Notes: a model not told the origin generated them from the sequence alone. Shown: positions 43,371-52,427, numbered from the stretch's first letter. The stretch: DNA of 64,000 nt from Winogradskyella marincola (GCF_029624125.1 NZ_JARSBN010000003.1:437466-501465), one strand, 5' to 3'. Made by a program: numbers and translations.

Positions 43371-43395
43371 AAGAGGGCTTCTGCCCTCTTTTTTT
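43371..43395 (+). terminator. Rho-independent terminator after yebC
   Basis: AAGAGGGC (43371-43378), loop TTCT, GCCCTCTT (43383-43390), then a T-run to 43395. Confidence 0.95.
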
Positions 43396-43438
43396 ATGTT
43401 TTTATCTCATTTTGAAAAACGATTAAATCACTAAATCC

Positions 43439-43446
43439 TATCTTTG
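43439..43446 (+). promoter_or_regulatory. -7 element (TATCTTTG) with possible -33 TTTG
   Basis: The element fits TAnnTTTG; TTTG at 43411-43414 lies 24 bases upstream, near the expected -33 spacing. The start TTG at 43466 is 19 bases downstream, which supports that codon as start. Confidence 0.55.
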
Positions 43447-43465
43447 TTATTCAATCAACCAACAA

Positions 43466-44575
43466 TTGAACAAAAAACGTCTTTATTTTATTGATGTCGT
43501 AAGAGCCTTTGCCATCTTAATGATGCTACAAGGTCACTTTATAGATACACTTCTAGATGTATCTTATAGAGATGATAGTAATCTGGCTTTTTCAATTTGG
43601 AAATACTTTAGAGGTATAACTGCTCCTACATTCTTTACCATTTCAGGATTAATATTTTCTTACTTACTAATTAAGGCAAAGCGAAGTGGAGATGTTGTCT
43701 ATAGAATGAAAAAAGGGTTTTACAGAGGTTTGCTTCTTATAGGTATAGGTTATCTTCTGCGAGCACCAATATTTCAATGGTTGTATGGCGATTTTAATTC
43801 TCCATATTTTTTACTTGTTGACGTTCTGCAATGTATTGGTCTATCTTTAATATTGGTAGTTGGTATCTATAAATTAACCTTCAAAAAAACACTACTATTT
43901 TCAATAACAATGTGCCTTTTAGGATTTTTAATTTTCCTTACAGAACCTCTTTACAGATATTTAGATTTACCTGATGTTCCAAAGGTTTTTGCCAATTGGC
44001 TTACAAAAGATTACGGCTCTGTTTTTAATATTATTCCGTGGTTTGGGTATGTTGCCTTTGGTGCATTTATAGCCACCATATTCTATAAATATTTAGAACG
44101 ACCAAAGTTTAAATTAAGCATAATACTAGGCTTTGTTATTTGTGGCTTCTTTTTAATATTAAAATCTGGTTGGTTTTTAATGCAACTCTATTATATAACA
44201 GACATAGAACTACTTAAAGATGTTGCTTATTATAACTATCTCTTTACCAGATTAGGAAATGTATTTGTATTGTTTGCTATATTCTATGCTCTAGAAGACT
44301 ATATAAAACAGCCTTTATTACTTAAGATTGGGCAAAAGACCTTATCGATTTATGTAATACACTTTATCATTATATATGGAAGTTTTACAGGTGTTGGACT
44401 ACACCAACTCATAGGCAAAACATTATTGCCATGGCAGGCTATTATTGGTGCTGCTATATTTTTGTCAACAGTGTGTTTTATTTCTTTTTACTATGTGAAA
44501 ACCAATGCTTTTGTATACCAACACTTAAGACGATTAAGCGATAAAATACGTCATTACAAAGGCAACTTAAAATAA
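43466..44575 (+). CDS. Acyltransferase-like membrane protein (DUF1624/heparan-glucosaminide acetyltransferase type)
   Basis: The 369-residue polytopic protein has about 10 transmembrane helices. The front 'RLYFIDVVRAFAILMMLQGH' (Arg, Asp, and the His of GH) and 'GITAPTFFTISGLIFSYLL' match DUF1624/YeiB-type and HGSNAT-like transmembrane acyltransferases. The likely job is acetyl or acyl transfer to an envelope sugar; the acceptor is unknown. TTG is the start, because no in-frame ATG precedes the first helix and a -7 element lies 20 bases upstream. Confidence 0.82.
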   Translation: MNKKRLYFIDVVRAFAILMMLQGHFIDTLLDVSYRDDSNLAFSIWKYFRGITAPTFFTISGLIFSYLLIKAKRSGDVVYRMKKGFYRGLLLIGIGYLLRAPIFQWLYGDFNSPYFLLVDVLQCIGLSLILVVGIYKLTFKKTLLFSITMCLLGFLIFLTEPLYRYLDLPDVPKVFANWLTKDYGSVFNIIPWFGYVAFGAFIATIFYKYLERPKFKLSIILGFVICGFFLILKSGWFLMQLYYITDIELLKDVAYYNYLFTRLGNVFVLFAIFYALEDYIKQPLLLKIGQKTLSIYVIHFIIIYGSFTGVGLHQLIGKTLLPWQAIIGAAIFLSTVCFISFYYVKTNAFVYQHLRRLSDKIRHYKGNLK

Positions 44576-44576
44576 A

Positions 44577-44606
44577 AAAAGGCTCCCTATTTATAAGGAA
44601 GCCTCT
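44577..44606 (+). terminator. Terminator between convergent acyltransferase and lipoprotein genes
   Basis: AGGCTCCC and GGAAGCCT form an interrupted stem (one mismatch) with flanking A- and T-rich runs directly after the acyltransferase stop. It can serve both strands. Confidence 0.65.
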
Positions 44607-44642
44607 CTCTTTTTCATAACAATTTTAAAACTCAAAAAAATA

Positions 44643-45692
44643 TTAATTGTTAGATAAATACACCGACGAAGCCGATGCTAAAGCGCTATTAAAAAATGGT
44701 GCTAGGTTACCACCAGAACCAATATTGTTAAAGGCCAAAATTCTTCCGCCTCCATTACCAGCTTCTGCAATATAAACCGTTTGAGAATCTGCATCATAAG
44801 CTACATCTACAGGGTTTCCTAATAAAGTAGAACTACCAGCAACACGTGTTTGGCTAGATAATGCTAATGTTGCTCCATTAGAAGTAGCATTTAATTTATT
44901 CGTGAAATTTTCTATCACATGAAAACCTCCATCATCTTGTCCATTAGACGCTAACGCAATATCAGTCATTACTAAAACGTCCGAACCTGCATCGTAAGTA
45001 ATACCATGAGTTCTCACTATACCTTCAATTACTATTCGTTTTGAAGCACTTAATGTCGTTGTTGCTGTGTTTGATAAGAAGTTTGTGAATACTGCTAATT
45101 CATTAGTTGCATCTACAACAGCATATAAATCGTTTCCATTAAAAGTAATTCCCCAAAGTTTAAAATCTGTAGTAATTACATTTCTAAGTGAAAAACTGCC
45201 GTTAGACATGGTATAAACATACAATCTACCATCTGGCGTATTGGTATCTCCATCTACATCTGCATTATCAGCTACAACAAATAAATTGCCATTGACTGCA
45301 ACTTCTCTAGGACTCATCATATCGCTAGTTCCTGTTACACCTACATTAATAACTGAACCACTAACAAGGTCATCAATGTCTAAAAAACCTTCTAAATTAT
45401 TACCAGATCTAGAGGCCTGAAATACAGATTCTGTGTTACTATTATAATAAACTCCGTCTGCAGCAGTAGAAGTGGTAATTAAGGTTTTTGACATAATACT
45501 TTGAGACGATGTTACGTCGTAAACTGTAATGTTACCATTAGAATTGTTTGAGGCAAAAAGGCTAATTGTTTCGTCATCTCCACTATCATTGTTATCATCA
45601 TCGCTACAAGAAGTTGCTAAAAATGACACCATAATAACTAAGGTTGCTATTAGTTTAGAATTTCGATTTTTCATTAGGTTTTGAATTTTCAT
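44643..45692 (-). CDS. Beta-propeller-like surface lipoprotein
   Basis: The 349-residue lipoprotein has the lipobox 'SFLATSC', followed by the acidic SDDDNNDSGDDE. Acidic residues right after the Cys act as a surface-export signal in Bacteroidota lipoproteins. The mature part shows repeated blades ('NGNITVYDV', 'DGRLYVYTMSNGS', 'GNPVDVAYDADSQTVYIAEA', 'GGRILAFNN') like an NHL or lactonase-type propeller. Ligand or partner is unknown. An ATG at 45674 would give a shorter, more typical signal peptide. Confidence 0.8.
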   Translation of the reverse strand: MKIQNLMKNRNSKLIATLVIMVSFLATSCSDDDNNDSGDDETISLFASNNSNGNITVYDVTSSQSIMSKTLITTSTAADGVYYNSNTESVFQASRSGNNLEGFLDIDDLVSGSVINVGVTGTSDMMSPREVAVNGNLFVVADNADVDGDTNTPDGRLYVYTMSNGSFSLRNVITTDFKLWGITFNGNDLYAVVDATNELAVFTNFLSNTATTTLSASKRIVIEGIVRTHGITYDAGSDVLVMTDIALASNGQDDGGFHVIENFTNKLNATSNGATLALSSQTRVAGSSTLLGNPVDVAYDADSQTVYIAEAGNGGGRILAFNNIGSGGNLAPFFNSALASASSVYLSNN

Positions 45693-45793
45693 GATTAAAT
45701 AAGTTTTTTGTTTGTATTTTACTTACGTAATTATGACATGGTGGGTTTTAAAAAAATAAAAAAATCGCCAAAACCAAAACTAAAACACTAATT

Positions 45794-46264
45794 ATGAGTG
45801 ATTTAATTTCAAATTTTTATCAAGCTTTTCATCAACTAGATGCAAAAAAAATGGCTTCATACTATCACAAAGATGTTATTTTTGAAGATCCTGCTTTTGG
45901 TGTTTTAAAGGGTAAACAAGCGCACGCCATGTGGCACATGCTTTGTGAATCTCAGAAAGGAAAAGATTTTAGAGTTGAAGCTTCAAATATTACTGAAAAT
46001 TCTGCGCATTGGGAAGCGTTTTATACTTTTAGTAAAACAGGAAGAAAGGTTCATAACAAAATTGATGCTACATTTGAGTTTAAAGATGGATTAATAATTA
46101 AGCATACTGACCATTTCAATCTTCATACTTGGGCAAAACAAGCTATTGGATTTAAAGGTTGGCTATTAGGTGGTACCGATTTTTTTAGAAAAAAATTGCA
46201 ATCCAAAACAAATTACCTTCTCAAAAAATATATGGCAGAAAAAAAAGCTACCAAATTAGATTGA
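45794..46264 (+). CDS. NTF2-like/SnoaL-like family protein
   Basis: The 156-residue cytoplasmic protein begins 'LISNFYQAFHQLDAKKMASY' and continues 'YHKDVIFEDPAFGVLKGKQA' and 'ATFEFKDGLIIKHTDHFNL', the cone-shaped NTF2-like fold. Family members range from isomerases to small-molecule binders, and no activity can be assigned. A terminator straddles its stop codon. Confidence 0.88.
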   Translation: MSDLISNFYQAFHQLDAKKMASYYHKDVIFEDPAFGVLKGKQAHAMWHMLCESQKGKDFRVEASNITENSAHWEAFYTFSKTGRKVHNKIDATFEFKDGLIIKHTDHFNLHTWAKQAIGFKGWLLGGTDFFRKKLQSKTNYLLKKYMAEKKATKLD

Positions 46265-46273
46265 TAGCTTTTT
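46242..46273 (+). terminator. Terminator overlapping the NTF2-like stop codon
   Basis: AAAAAGCTA (46242-46250) and TAGCTTTTT (46265-46273) form a nine-base stem with a 14-base loop containing the last codons and the TGA. Confidence 0.7.
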
Positions 46274-46356
46274 GAGGCAATGTTTCTTTTTAGGGACTTA
46301 ATAGTTTACTTTATGTTTCATTGCATAATATATAAAACAAATGTTATGCCAAATTC

Positions 46357-46905
46357 TTAACTGTATTCTTTTACTTTACCTTCTACTCCTTGGTAAAAAG
46401 CTTTCATAAACTTAAAATCTTCTTCCATATTATCTGTTGGATAAAAAGGCTCTGAAATTTTATTTTGCTTGTTTTTAAAATCTAAAGTGTACATTATAAT
46501 TGGCACTTTAGCTGTTTTAGCAATGTAATAGAAACCTGTTTTCCAGTCAGAGACTTTTTTCCTTGTTCCTTCTGGCGCTAAGGTAAGTCTAAATTCTTGT
46601 TCATTTTCAAAAAATTTAGCAATTGCTTCTACTTTATTTTGCCCAGAGGTTCTGTCTAAAGCTTTACCACCAACGGCTCTAAAGTAATAACCAAAGGGCC
46701 AACGAAATAGTTCTTTTTTAGCTACAAAATTAGTTTTTACTCCTGTTATTTTTCTTAATAAAATACTAATATAAAAGTCATGCCAGCTTGTGTGTGGCAC
46801 AGCAATTATAACTGCTTTTTTTATATGATCTGTAGAGAAATTGGTATTACCAACCACTTTCCAACCTAAAAGTTTAAAATAAATGAATTTGGCTAACCAA
46901 CGCAT
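46357..46905 (-). CDS. PlsC-like 1-acylglycerol-3-phosphate acyltransferase family protein
   Basis: This 182-residue acyltransferase has the HX4D motif 'VPHTSWHDFY' (His38, Asp43), 'FVAKKELFRWPFGYYFRAVG' and the 'LAPEGTRKK' acceptor motif. It is short for PlsC (usually 230-250) and has little membrane sequence, so the acceptor may differ from lysophosphatidate. It begins one base after the kdnB-like stop, which ties it to an envelope-lipid cluster. Confidence 0.87.
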   Translation of the reverse strand: MRWLAKFIYFKLLGWKVVGNTNFSTDHIKKAVIIAVPHTSWHDFYISILLRKITGVKTNFVAKKELFRWPFGYYFRAVGGKALDRTSGQNKVEAIAKFFENEQEFRLTLAPEGTRKKVSDWKTGFYYIAKTAKVPIIMYTLDFKNKQNKISEPFYPTDNMEEDFKFMKAFYQGVEGKVKEYS

Positions 46906-46906
46906 T

Positions 46907-47989
46907 TTACATTTTTTTGTAGAGCTTTAGAAGTACATCTCTGGTAATCTTAGTTTTCCAGTTTTTGCCAATTGCATTTTCCCATAATGGCTCTAAACTA
47001 AGTGCAACATCTATCATAGTGTTAAACTGAGCATCAGTGAGATCTGCACAAATACCTTGAGGTAGTTCTATTCCATGTTTTTCTTTCATCTTTTTAAACA
47101 TGGCTACACCTTCTGGATAATAATCCTCTAAATGATCAAAAACAATACAATTTCCTATACCATGTTTTACACCTAAAAGATAGCCTAAGCCATAACTCAT
47201 AGCGTGTGCTACACCTACTTGAGAGTATGCTATACTCATACCTCCATGCCAAGAAGCCATCATTAATTTATCTTGAGACTCTTCTTTAGATAAATGATCT
47301 TCTAAGAAAATTTCTTGGCAAAGTTCAAAGGCCTTTTCGCCATAACTTTGACTGAAAGCATTTAAATAAGTACCATTTAAAGATTCTACACAGTGTACAA
47401 AACAATCCATACCTGTATAAAACCATTGATTAGTAGGTACATCTTTAGTTAACTCAGGATCTAGGATTACCTGATCAAAAGGTGTATGGTCACTGTTTAT
47501 TCCTAATTTACGTACTGGTCCTGTAAGTATTGTTGTTCTGGAAACCTCTGCTCCTGTACCCGAAATTGTAGGAATACCAACATGATATATCGCAGGGTTT
47601 TTAATTAAATCCCATCCTTGATAATCTTTAGACTGTCCCTTATTAGTTAGCATTAAAGACACTGCCTTGGCGACATCCATAACAATACCTCCACCAATAC
47701 CAATAATACCAGAAGGCAACTCGCTATACTCTAGAATAATATCTTCTACCAATTGATCTATCTGAGAGGTTTTTGGCTCTTCGTTGGTAGGTATGTAAAT
47801 GATTTTATCATTGTAAGACAACGAAATTCTTGAGGTTAACCAATGATTGCCTTTAAAAACATCATCTACATAAAATATAAATGGCGCATTACGTCCTTTT
47901 CGCTTAGGCGCTAAAATTTCATCTAATTGATTGAAACTTCCACGTCCAAAAACAACTCTGGACACCATTGGATAATTTTTATATGTCAT
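46907..47989 (-). CDS. kdnB: Iron-containing alcohol dehydrogenase, KdnB-like (Kdo 8-oxidase)
   Basis: The 360-residue group III dehydrogenase has the NAD loop 'GIIGIGGGIVMDVAKAVSL', 'VGIPTISGTGAEVSRTTIL' and metal ligands in 'YTGMDCFVHCVESL' and 'SQVGVAHAMSYGLGYLLGVK'. Its similarity to Shewanella KdnB, which oxidises C8 of Kdo before transamination to 8-amino-Kdo, is recalled from the family. kdsB lies 1.4 kb upstream on the same strand. The aminotransferase KdnA is not in the window, so the call rests on family likeness and location. Confidence 0.72.
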   Translation of the reverse strand: MTYKNYPMVSRVVFGRGSFNQLDEILAPKRKGRNAPFIFYVDDVFKGNHWLTSRISLSYNDKIIYIPTNEEPKTSQIDQLVEDIILEYSELPSGIIGIGGGIVMDVAKAVSLMLTNKGQSKDYQGWDLIKNPAIYHVGIPTISGTGAEVSRTTILTGPVRKLGINSDHTPFDQVILDPELTKDVPTNQWFYTGMDCFVHCVESLNGTYLNAFSQSYGEKAFELCQEIFLEDHLSKEESQDKLMMASWHGGMSIAYSQVGVAHAMSYGLGYLLGVKHGIGNCIVFDHLEDYYPEGVAMFKKMKEKHGIELPQGICADLTDAQFNTMIDVALSLEPLWENAIGKNWKTKITRDVLLKLYKKM

Positions 47990-48006
47990 TTACTTTTAAT
48001 CTTTAA

Positions 48007-48032
48007 CAAAAATAATAACAAACTTGTTATTA
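48007..48032. promoter_or_regulatory. Near-perfect palindrome and -7 element before kdnB
   Basis: TAATAACAA (48013-48021), spacer AC, TTGTTATTA (48024-48032). On the minus strand it overlaps TATTTTTG (48007-48014), a TAnnTTTG element 18 bases before the kdnB start. It can be read as an operator over a promoter or as an AT-rich terminator with a short T-run for the upstream acetyltransferase. Confidence 0.45.
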
Positions 48033-48033
48033 C

Positions 48034-48651
48034 CTAGGTATTTAAGTTATTTTGAAATTTTTCAACAAATTGCCCAACATGATAACCATCAACTAGTGCA
48101 TGATTAACATGTATTGACACATTCATTATTAATTGGTTTCCTTCTTTTTTAAATTTTGAAAACGCCAATTCTGGTATTGATTCTATATTGCCAGAAGAAG
48201 GTTCTTTATGTCCTGAAAACTGAAACCAAGGTAACGCAGAACAATGTATACAATCCTGACCATTGACTGGTGGATACAACTCATCTGAGTTTTGTATTCT
48301 CTGTTTTTCTTTATTGAAAGAACTTATAAATTCTTCTAAATCTTCACTATAGTTTATAAACGAAAAACCATAGGTATTATCTTCTCTCGCTATTGTTGCA
48401 GAAGCATGTATAACTTCAAAATCTACAACGTTATCATCAATTATTCTGTATCTAAAATTATCTACAGCATTGATAGCTTTCATACAATCATGTAAGTATT
48501 TTACAAAAAAACTTACGTTATTTTCCTTAGAAAACTCAAATGCTCTTGTAACATCAAACGGTACAACAACACCAAAATAAGGATCTTTTAATTGCATAAA
48601 ATGATTGAACAACCGTTTTCGGTTCCAGGAATCGACATCTATATACTTCAT
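48034..48651 (-). CDS. Chloramphenicol-acetyltransferase-like (CatA fold) acetyltransferase
   Basis: The 205-residue CatA-type trimeric acetyltransferase has the active-site block 'HVNHALVDGYHVGQF', with catalytic His184 and the structural Asp188, and 'HCSALPWFQFSG' near the acyl site. Acetyl-CoA is the expected donor. The canonical CAT block is HHAVCDGFH; this variant, its chromosomal location and its coupling to a HAD/kdsB pair argue for an envelope or housekeeping substrate rather than a mobile resistance gene. Chloramphenicol activity is untested. It overlaps the HAD gene by four bases. Confidence 0.85.
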   Translation of the reverse strand: MKYIDVDSWNRKRLFNHFMQLKDPYFGVVVPFDVTRAFEFSKENNVSFFVKYLHDCMKAINAVDNFRYRIIDDNVVDFEVIHASATIAREDNTYGFSFINYSEDLEEFISSFNKEKQRIQNSDELYPPVNGQDCIHCSALPWFQFSGHKEPSSGNIESIPELAFSKFKKEGNQLIMNVSIHVNHALVDGYHVGQFVEKFQNNLNT

Positions 48652-49352
48652 CTTAAAATGCTTAAAATATCTTTTAAACTTTCAACGGTTTTATACTCTA
48701 ATCCTTCTGTTTCTGTTTTACCCACTTTTTCGTGCTCCCAAGTGGTATGAAAAGGAACATGTATAGCCTCTGCTCCTATATTAATCAATGGTAAAATATC
48801 TGACTTTAAGGAATTACCAATCATTAAAAATTCTGAAGGTTTAATATCTAGATGATTTAACAACTTATCGTAGTTAGCTTCTTGTTTTTCGCTCAACACT
48901 TCAATATGATGAAAATAATCTAAAAGTCCAGATTTTTCTAGTTTACGCTCTTGGTCTAACAGATCTCCTTTTGTTGCAACTATTAATTTGTAATCTTTAG
49001 ATAAGGATTTTAAAACATCTTCTACACCATCTAACAACTCAATTGGCTTGTTAATCATGGTTTTACCAATATCTAATATCTTGGTTATAATTTCGTTAGA
49101 AACTCTTCCATTAGACAACTCAATAGCCAATTCTATCATAGATAACACAAAACCTTTTACTCCATAACCATAGGTTGATAGGTTTTTCATTTCCATTTTA
49201 AAGAGTTCTTGGTCTATTTTGTTTGGTGTCTCGTAATGCGACAACAAACGACCAACCTCTTCTTCTGCCTCTCTAAAATAGGTTTCGTTAACCCAAAGTG
49301 TGTCATCAGCATCAAAGCCAATTACTTTTATGTTGCTATAGTTTATTTCCAC
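48648..49352 (-). CDS. HAD superfamily hydrolase
   Basis: The 234-residue HAD phosphatase has the nucleophile motif 'GFDADDTLW' (Asp14, Asp16), then a helical cap, 'LIVATKGDL' (motif II) and '[20 protein letters not shown]' (motif IV). Its place between kdsB and an acetyltransferase, overlapping both (10 and 4 bp), might suggest Kdo-8-phosphate phosphatase (KdsC). However, KdsC proteins are cap-less and shorter, and this one has a cap, so the substrate is left open. Confidence 0.85.
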   Translation of the reverse strand: MEINYSNIKVIGFDADDTLWVNETYFREAEEEVGRLLSHYETPNKIDQELFKMEMKNLSTYGYGVKGFVLSMIELAIELSNGRVSNEIITKILDIGKTMINKPIELLDGVEDVLKSLSKDYKLIVATKGDLLDQERKLEKSGLLDYFHHIEVLSEKQEANYDKLLNHLDIKPSEFLMIGNSLKSDILPLINIGAEAIHVPFHTTWEHEKVGKTETEGLEYKTVESLKDILSILR

Positions 49353-50071
49353 AATTTTTTGGCTCTTTCTAAATCCTCTGGTGTATCAATTTCTACACCT
49401 TGAACTTGGGTTTCTACCATTTTAATTTTCTTACCATATTCTAAATATCGAATGCACTCAATTTTTTCGGTTGCTTCAATAAATTGCATAGGTAAAACGG
49501 TAAAATCTAATAAAGCTTGTTTTCTAAAGGCATAAATTCCTTTATGCTTAAAATAACGTGCTCCTGCCTGCCTATCTCTCGGAAACGGAATTGGGCTTCT
49601 AGAAAAGTATAAAGCAAAGTTATTTTGATCTACAATGACCTTAACAGTATTTGGGTTGTTGATTTCGTCCCAATCTGTGATTTCTACCATTAGAGATGCT
49701 AAATCAATTTCTTTTTGTTGGTCTTCTTTAAAAACCTCTAATACTTTTCTTAAGCTTTCTGCTTCTGTAAAAGGTTCATCACCTTGTACATTAACAACAA
49801 TATCACAATCTAAATTAGCAACGGCTTCTGCAATTCTATCACTGCCAGACTCGTGTTCTTTTTGGCTCATTATAGCTTTTCCGCCATTATTTACAATTTC
49901 ATTGTAGATAATATCGCTATCTGTTACAACATACACTTCACTAAAGAGATTTGTTGCTACTGTTGCTTCGTAGGTTCTAAGTATTACTGATTTTCCGGCT
50001 AAATTTTGCATTAATTTGCCTGGAAAACGAGATGCACTGTATCGTGCAGGAATCATGGATATAATCTTCAT
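49343..50071 (-). CDS. kdsB: 3-deoxy-manno-octulosonate cytidylyltransferase
   Basis: The 242-residue enzyme activates Kdo with CTP for lipopolysaccharide inner-core synthesis. The family signature '[20 protein letters not shown]' opens it; '[19 protein letters not shown]' and '[11 protein letters not shown]' follow, and the C-terminal '[15 protein letters not shown]' is typical. Length is normal. It heads the overlapping kdsB-HAD-acetyltransferase unit, with a TATTTTTG -7 element (50092-50099) 21 bases upstream. Confidence 0.96.
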   Translation of the reverse strand: MKIISMIPARYSASRFPGKLMQNLAGKSVILRTYEATVATNLFSEVYVVTDSDIIYNEIVNNGGKAIMSQKEHESGSDRIAEAVANLDCDIVVNVQGDEPFTEAESLRKVLEVFKEDQQKEIDLASLMVEITDWDEINNPNTVKVIVDQNNFALYFSRSPIPFPRDRQAGARYFKHKGIYAFRKQALLDFTVLPMQFIEATEKIECIRYLEYGKKIKMVETQVQGVEIDTPEDLERAKKLWK

Positions 50072-50091
50072 ATATCTGCTTTATCGGTATT

Positions 50092-50099
50092 CAAAAATA
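50092..50099 (-). promoter_or_regulatory. -7 element (TATTTTTG) of kdsB
   Basis: The element fits TAnnTTTG and would give a leader of about 15 bases. It falls in the short gap between the helicase stop and kdsB start. Confidence 0.4.
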
Positions 50100-50111
50100 A
50101 AGTTTTCTCTT

Positions 50112-51554
50112 TTAATTGACGTCGTTTTCAACAAACATTTCGTCTTTAAATCCTATAAGATAAAGTTTCTCTTTTGCTCGTGTTACTGCAGTGTATAACC
50201 AACGTAAGTAATCTTTATCCATGCCGTTTGGTAAGTATGGTTGCTCTACAAAAATAGTGTTCCATTGCCCTCCTTGAGACTTGTGGCAGGTTATAGCGTA
50301 AGAAAACTTTACTTGCAAGGCGTTAAAGTATTTATTGTTTTTAACACCTAAAAAACGTTTGTAGTTACTGGTCTCATTTGCATAGTCTTTAGCTACTTCT
50401 TGGTACAGTCTGTTAGATTCGTCATAACTTAACGACGCGCTTTCTGCTTCAATTGTATCTAAAAGCAGTACAGTTTCAAAAGGTCGCATTCTAGGATAAT
50501 CGACCATTTTTACTTTAACTTCAGCAAATTTAAAGCCGTATAATTCTTTAATACTAAAAATTTCTAGCACTTCTATAATGTCGCCATTAGCAATAAAGCC
50601 AGCTTCGGTTGTTGGCTTTATCCAATAGTAATTATTCTTTACTACCATGAGGTAGTCGCCTGCCGACAACTCACTTTCGTTAAATAGAATACGCTCTCTT
50701 ATTTGCTTGTTATAAAGATTTGCTCTTTTGTTACTACGAACTATTATTGCTGTTTCTTCATAACCATTACTACTGTATGCATCATTGATGGCATCCATAA
50801 TTTCGTAACCATCAACTAACCGAACGATATCTTTATATGGCGTAACATTGAATTTAAAACTTTCGTAAAAACCCGATTCTAAAGTAGATCTGAGCTCTGT
50901 GGCATTTTCTAAAATACCAGAGTCTTGCTCTTGCCTTACCACTTCATCTAACTCTATACCAGAAACATCTTTGTTATATGCTAAGCCTAACTTATCTGAA
51001 TCTAAAGCTGGACTTAAATCTGATTTTACAGGTGGTAATTGCGCTTTATCTCCTATTAATAATAGTTTGCATTGATGACCAGAGTATACATATTGCATAA
51101 GATCATCTAGAAGAGATCCGTTTTCAAACAATTTTGAATCAGATGGTGTGTCTGGTATCATTGAAGCCTCATCTACAATAAATATGGTGTTTCTGTGTTT
51201 GTTGGGCTGCATCACAAATTTTACACCACCTCCCTTCTCTTTTTTAGGGAAATATATCTTCTTGTGTATTGTAAACGCCTCTTTCTTAGAGTAATTAGAA
51301 ATAACCTTAGCTGCACGTCCTGTAGGTGCTAGTAATACAGCACTTTTTTTTGCTTGCCATAAGTTATTAACTATTGTACCTATAATACTTGTTTTACCTG
51401 TACCTGCATATCCTCTTAACAGATAGGTTTGGTTAGAAGCAGTATCAAAAATAAACTGAGACAATTGCATTAAGACCATGTCTTGTTTAGAAGTTGGAGC
51501 AAATGGAAACTTAGACTTTAATAGTGTATAAAATGCAGAAGCATTAGTAATCAT
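50112..51554 (-). CDS. RecD-like (superfamily 1) ATP-dependent DNA helicase
   Basis: The protein has about 480 residues from the ATG at 51554; an upstream start at 51575 adds seven hydrophobic residues and is less likely. Walker A is 'LLRGYAGTGKTSIIG' (GYAGTGKT near 48-55), motif II 'FIVDEASMIPD', motif III 'LLIGDKAQLPPV', and the C-terminal UvrD-type block is 'YAITCHKSQGGQWNTIF' with 'YTAVTRAKEKLYLIG'. It is shorter than RecD2, lacking the long N-terminal extension. No recB/C/addAB gene is adjacent. Confidence 0.88.
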   Translation of the reverse strand: MITNASAFYTLLKSKFPFAPTSKQDMVLMQLSQFIFDTASNQTYLLRGYAGTGKTSIIGTIVNNLWQAKKSAVLLAPTGRAAKVISNYSKKEAFTIHKKIYFPKKEKGGGVKFVMQPNKHRNTIFIVDEASMIPDTPSDSKLFENGSLLDDLMQYVYSGHQCKLLLIGDKAQLPPVKSDLSPALDSDKLGLAYNKDVSGIELDEVVRQEQDSGILENATELRSTLESGFYESFKFNVTPYKDIVRLVDGYEIMDAINDAYSSNGYEETAIIVRSNKRANLYNKQIRERILFNESELSAGDYLMVVKNNYYWIKPTTEAGFIANGDIIEVLEIFSIKELYGFKFAEVKVKMVDYPRMRPFETVLLLDTIEAESASLSYDESNRLYQEVAKDYANETSNYKRFLGVKNNKYFNALQVKFSYAITCHKSQGGQWNTIFVEQPYLPNGMDKDYLRWLYTAVTRAKEKLYLIGFKDEMFVENDVN

Positions 51555-51663
51555 ATAAAAATAAATTATGAGCAATATACCATTATTATACTGTCATAAA
51601 AAAACCTATTTTGAAATTTGAATGATTTTTATTTAGATAGTTTTTCCCAATAAAAAAAAATTG

Positions 51664-51671
51664 TAGATTTG
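51664..51671 (+). promoter_or_regulatory. -7 element (TAGATTTG)
   Basis: The element fits TAnnTTTG and lies 33 bases before the ATG at 51705; TTTTT at 51641 occupies the -33 region. Confidence 0.5.
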
Positions 51672-51704
51672 CGAGAGAGCTAATTAATAAATAAAAACTA
51701 AAAA

Positions 51705-52427
51705 ATGATAATTGCAGCTATAATTGGTATTATAATTTTAACCATTCTTATTGTGTGGTTAATTGACAAATTTGTTCCTAAAAAATTAAAACCAGTAATT
51801 AACTTAGTGCTTTGGGCACTTATTATTTTTCTTGGGTATATTACCTTTATGTCTGTGTACAAGGAAATACAATTTAACCAATTAAAGGTTGAGCGTTACA
51901 AAGTTGTAATTGACAGATTAGTAGACATTAGAGATTCTCAAGTGGCTTACAAAGAAGTAAAAGGCGAATATGCAGGTAGCTTTGATAAGCTTATTGATTT
52001 TGTTGAAAACGATAGTATTCCTATTACACAAAGAAGAGATACGTTAGTTCTAGACGAAGAGAGAACACGTGCTTTTGGTAATGTAGAAACTATGAAAACT
52101 ATTACTTTAATAGATACACTAGATTACTGGAATGTAAAAGACTCTATCTTTAAAGGAAATAGTCGTTACAAAAGCATGGCAGATGTAGGTATTGGTAAAC
52201 CAGGAGCTAAATTTAAATTAGAAGCTGGAAAACTAGATGAAATCCCTGTGTTTGAAGTTAGCGTAGACAAAGCTATAGTATTAGATGGTCAAGAAAAGTA
52301 TCTAATAGATAAAGAAAAGCAAGCAGTTTCTATTGCTGGTGTTAAAGGAGAATCAGTAAAAATTGGTTCTATGCAAGAAGTTAACACTAGTGGAAATTGG
52401 GGTAAAGACCTTTCTAACAAGGAATAA
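51705..52427 (+). CDS. Two-helix membrane protein of unknown function
   Basis: The 240-residue protein has two N-terminal transmembrane helices ('IIAAIIGIIILTILIVWLID' and 'VINLVLWALIIFLGYITF'). A soluble domain follows, with a coiled segment ('KEIQFNQLKVERYKVVIDRL') and a beta-rich part ('GKLDEIPVFEVSVDKAIVL'). No catalytic motif was seen. Similar proteins seem conserved in Flavobacteriaceae next to the DUF3822-rsmD pair. It is 4 bp upstream of the DUF3822 start and is likely co-transcribed with it. Confidence 0.8.
   Translation: MIIAAIIGIIILTILIVWLIDKFVPKKLKPVINLVLWALIIFLGYITFMSVYKEIQFNQLKVERYKVVIDRLVDIRDSQVAYKEVKGEYAGSFDKLIDFVENDSIPITQRRDTLVLDEERTRAFGNVETMKTITLIDTLDYWNVKDSIFKGNSRYKSMADVGIGKPGAKFKLEAGKLDEIPVFEVSVDKAIVLDGQEKYLIDKEKQAVSIAGVKGESVKIGSMQEVNTSGNWGKDLSNKE

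Noticed and set aside
48034-48651. Mobile chloramphenicol resistance gene
   Set aside because: The family match is real, but the gene overlaps a HAD gene in a kdsB unit, base composition is like its neighbours, and no transposase or repeat borders it.
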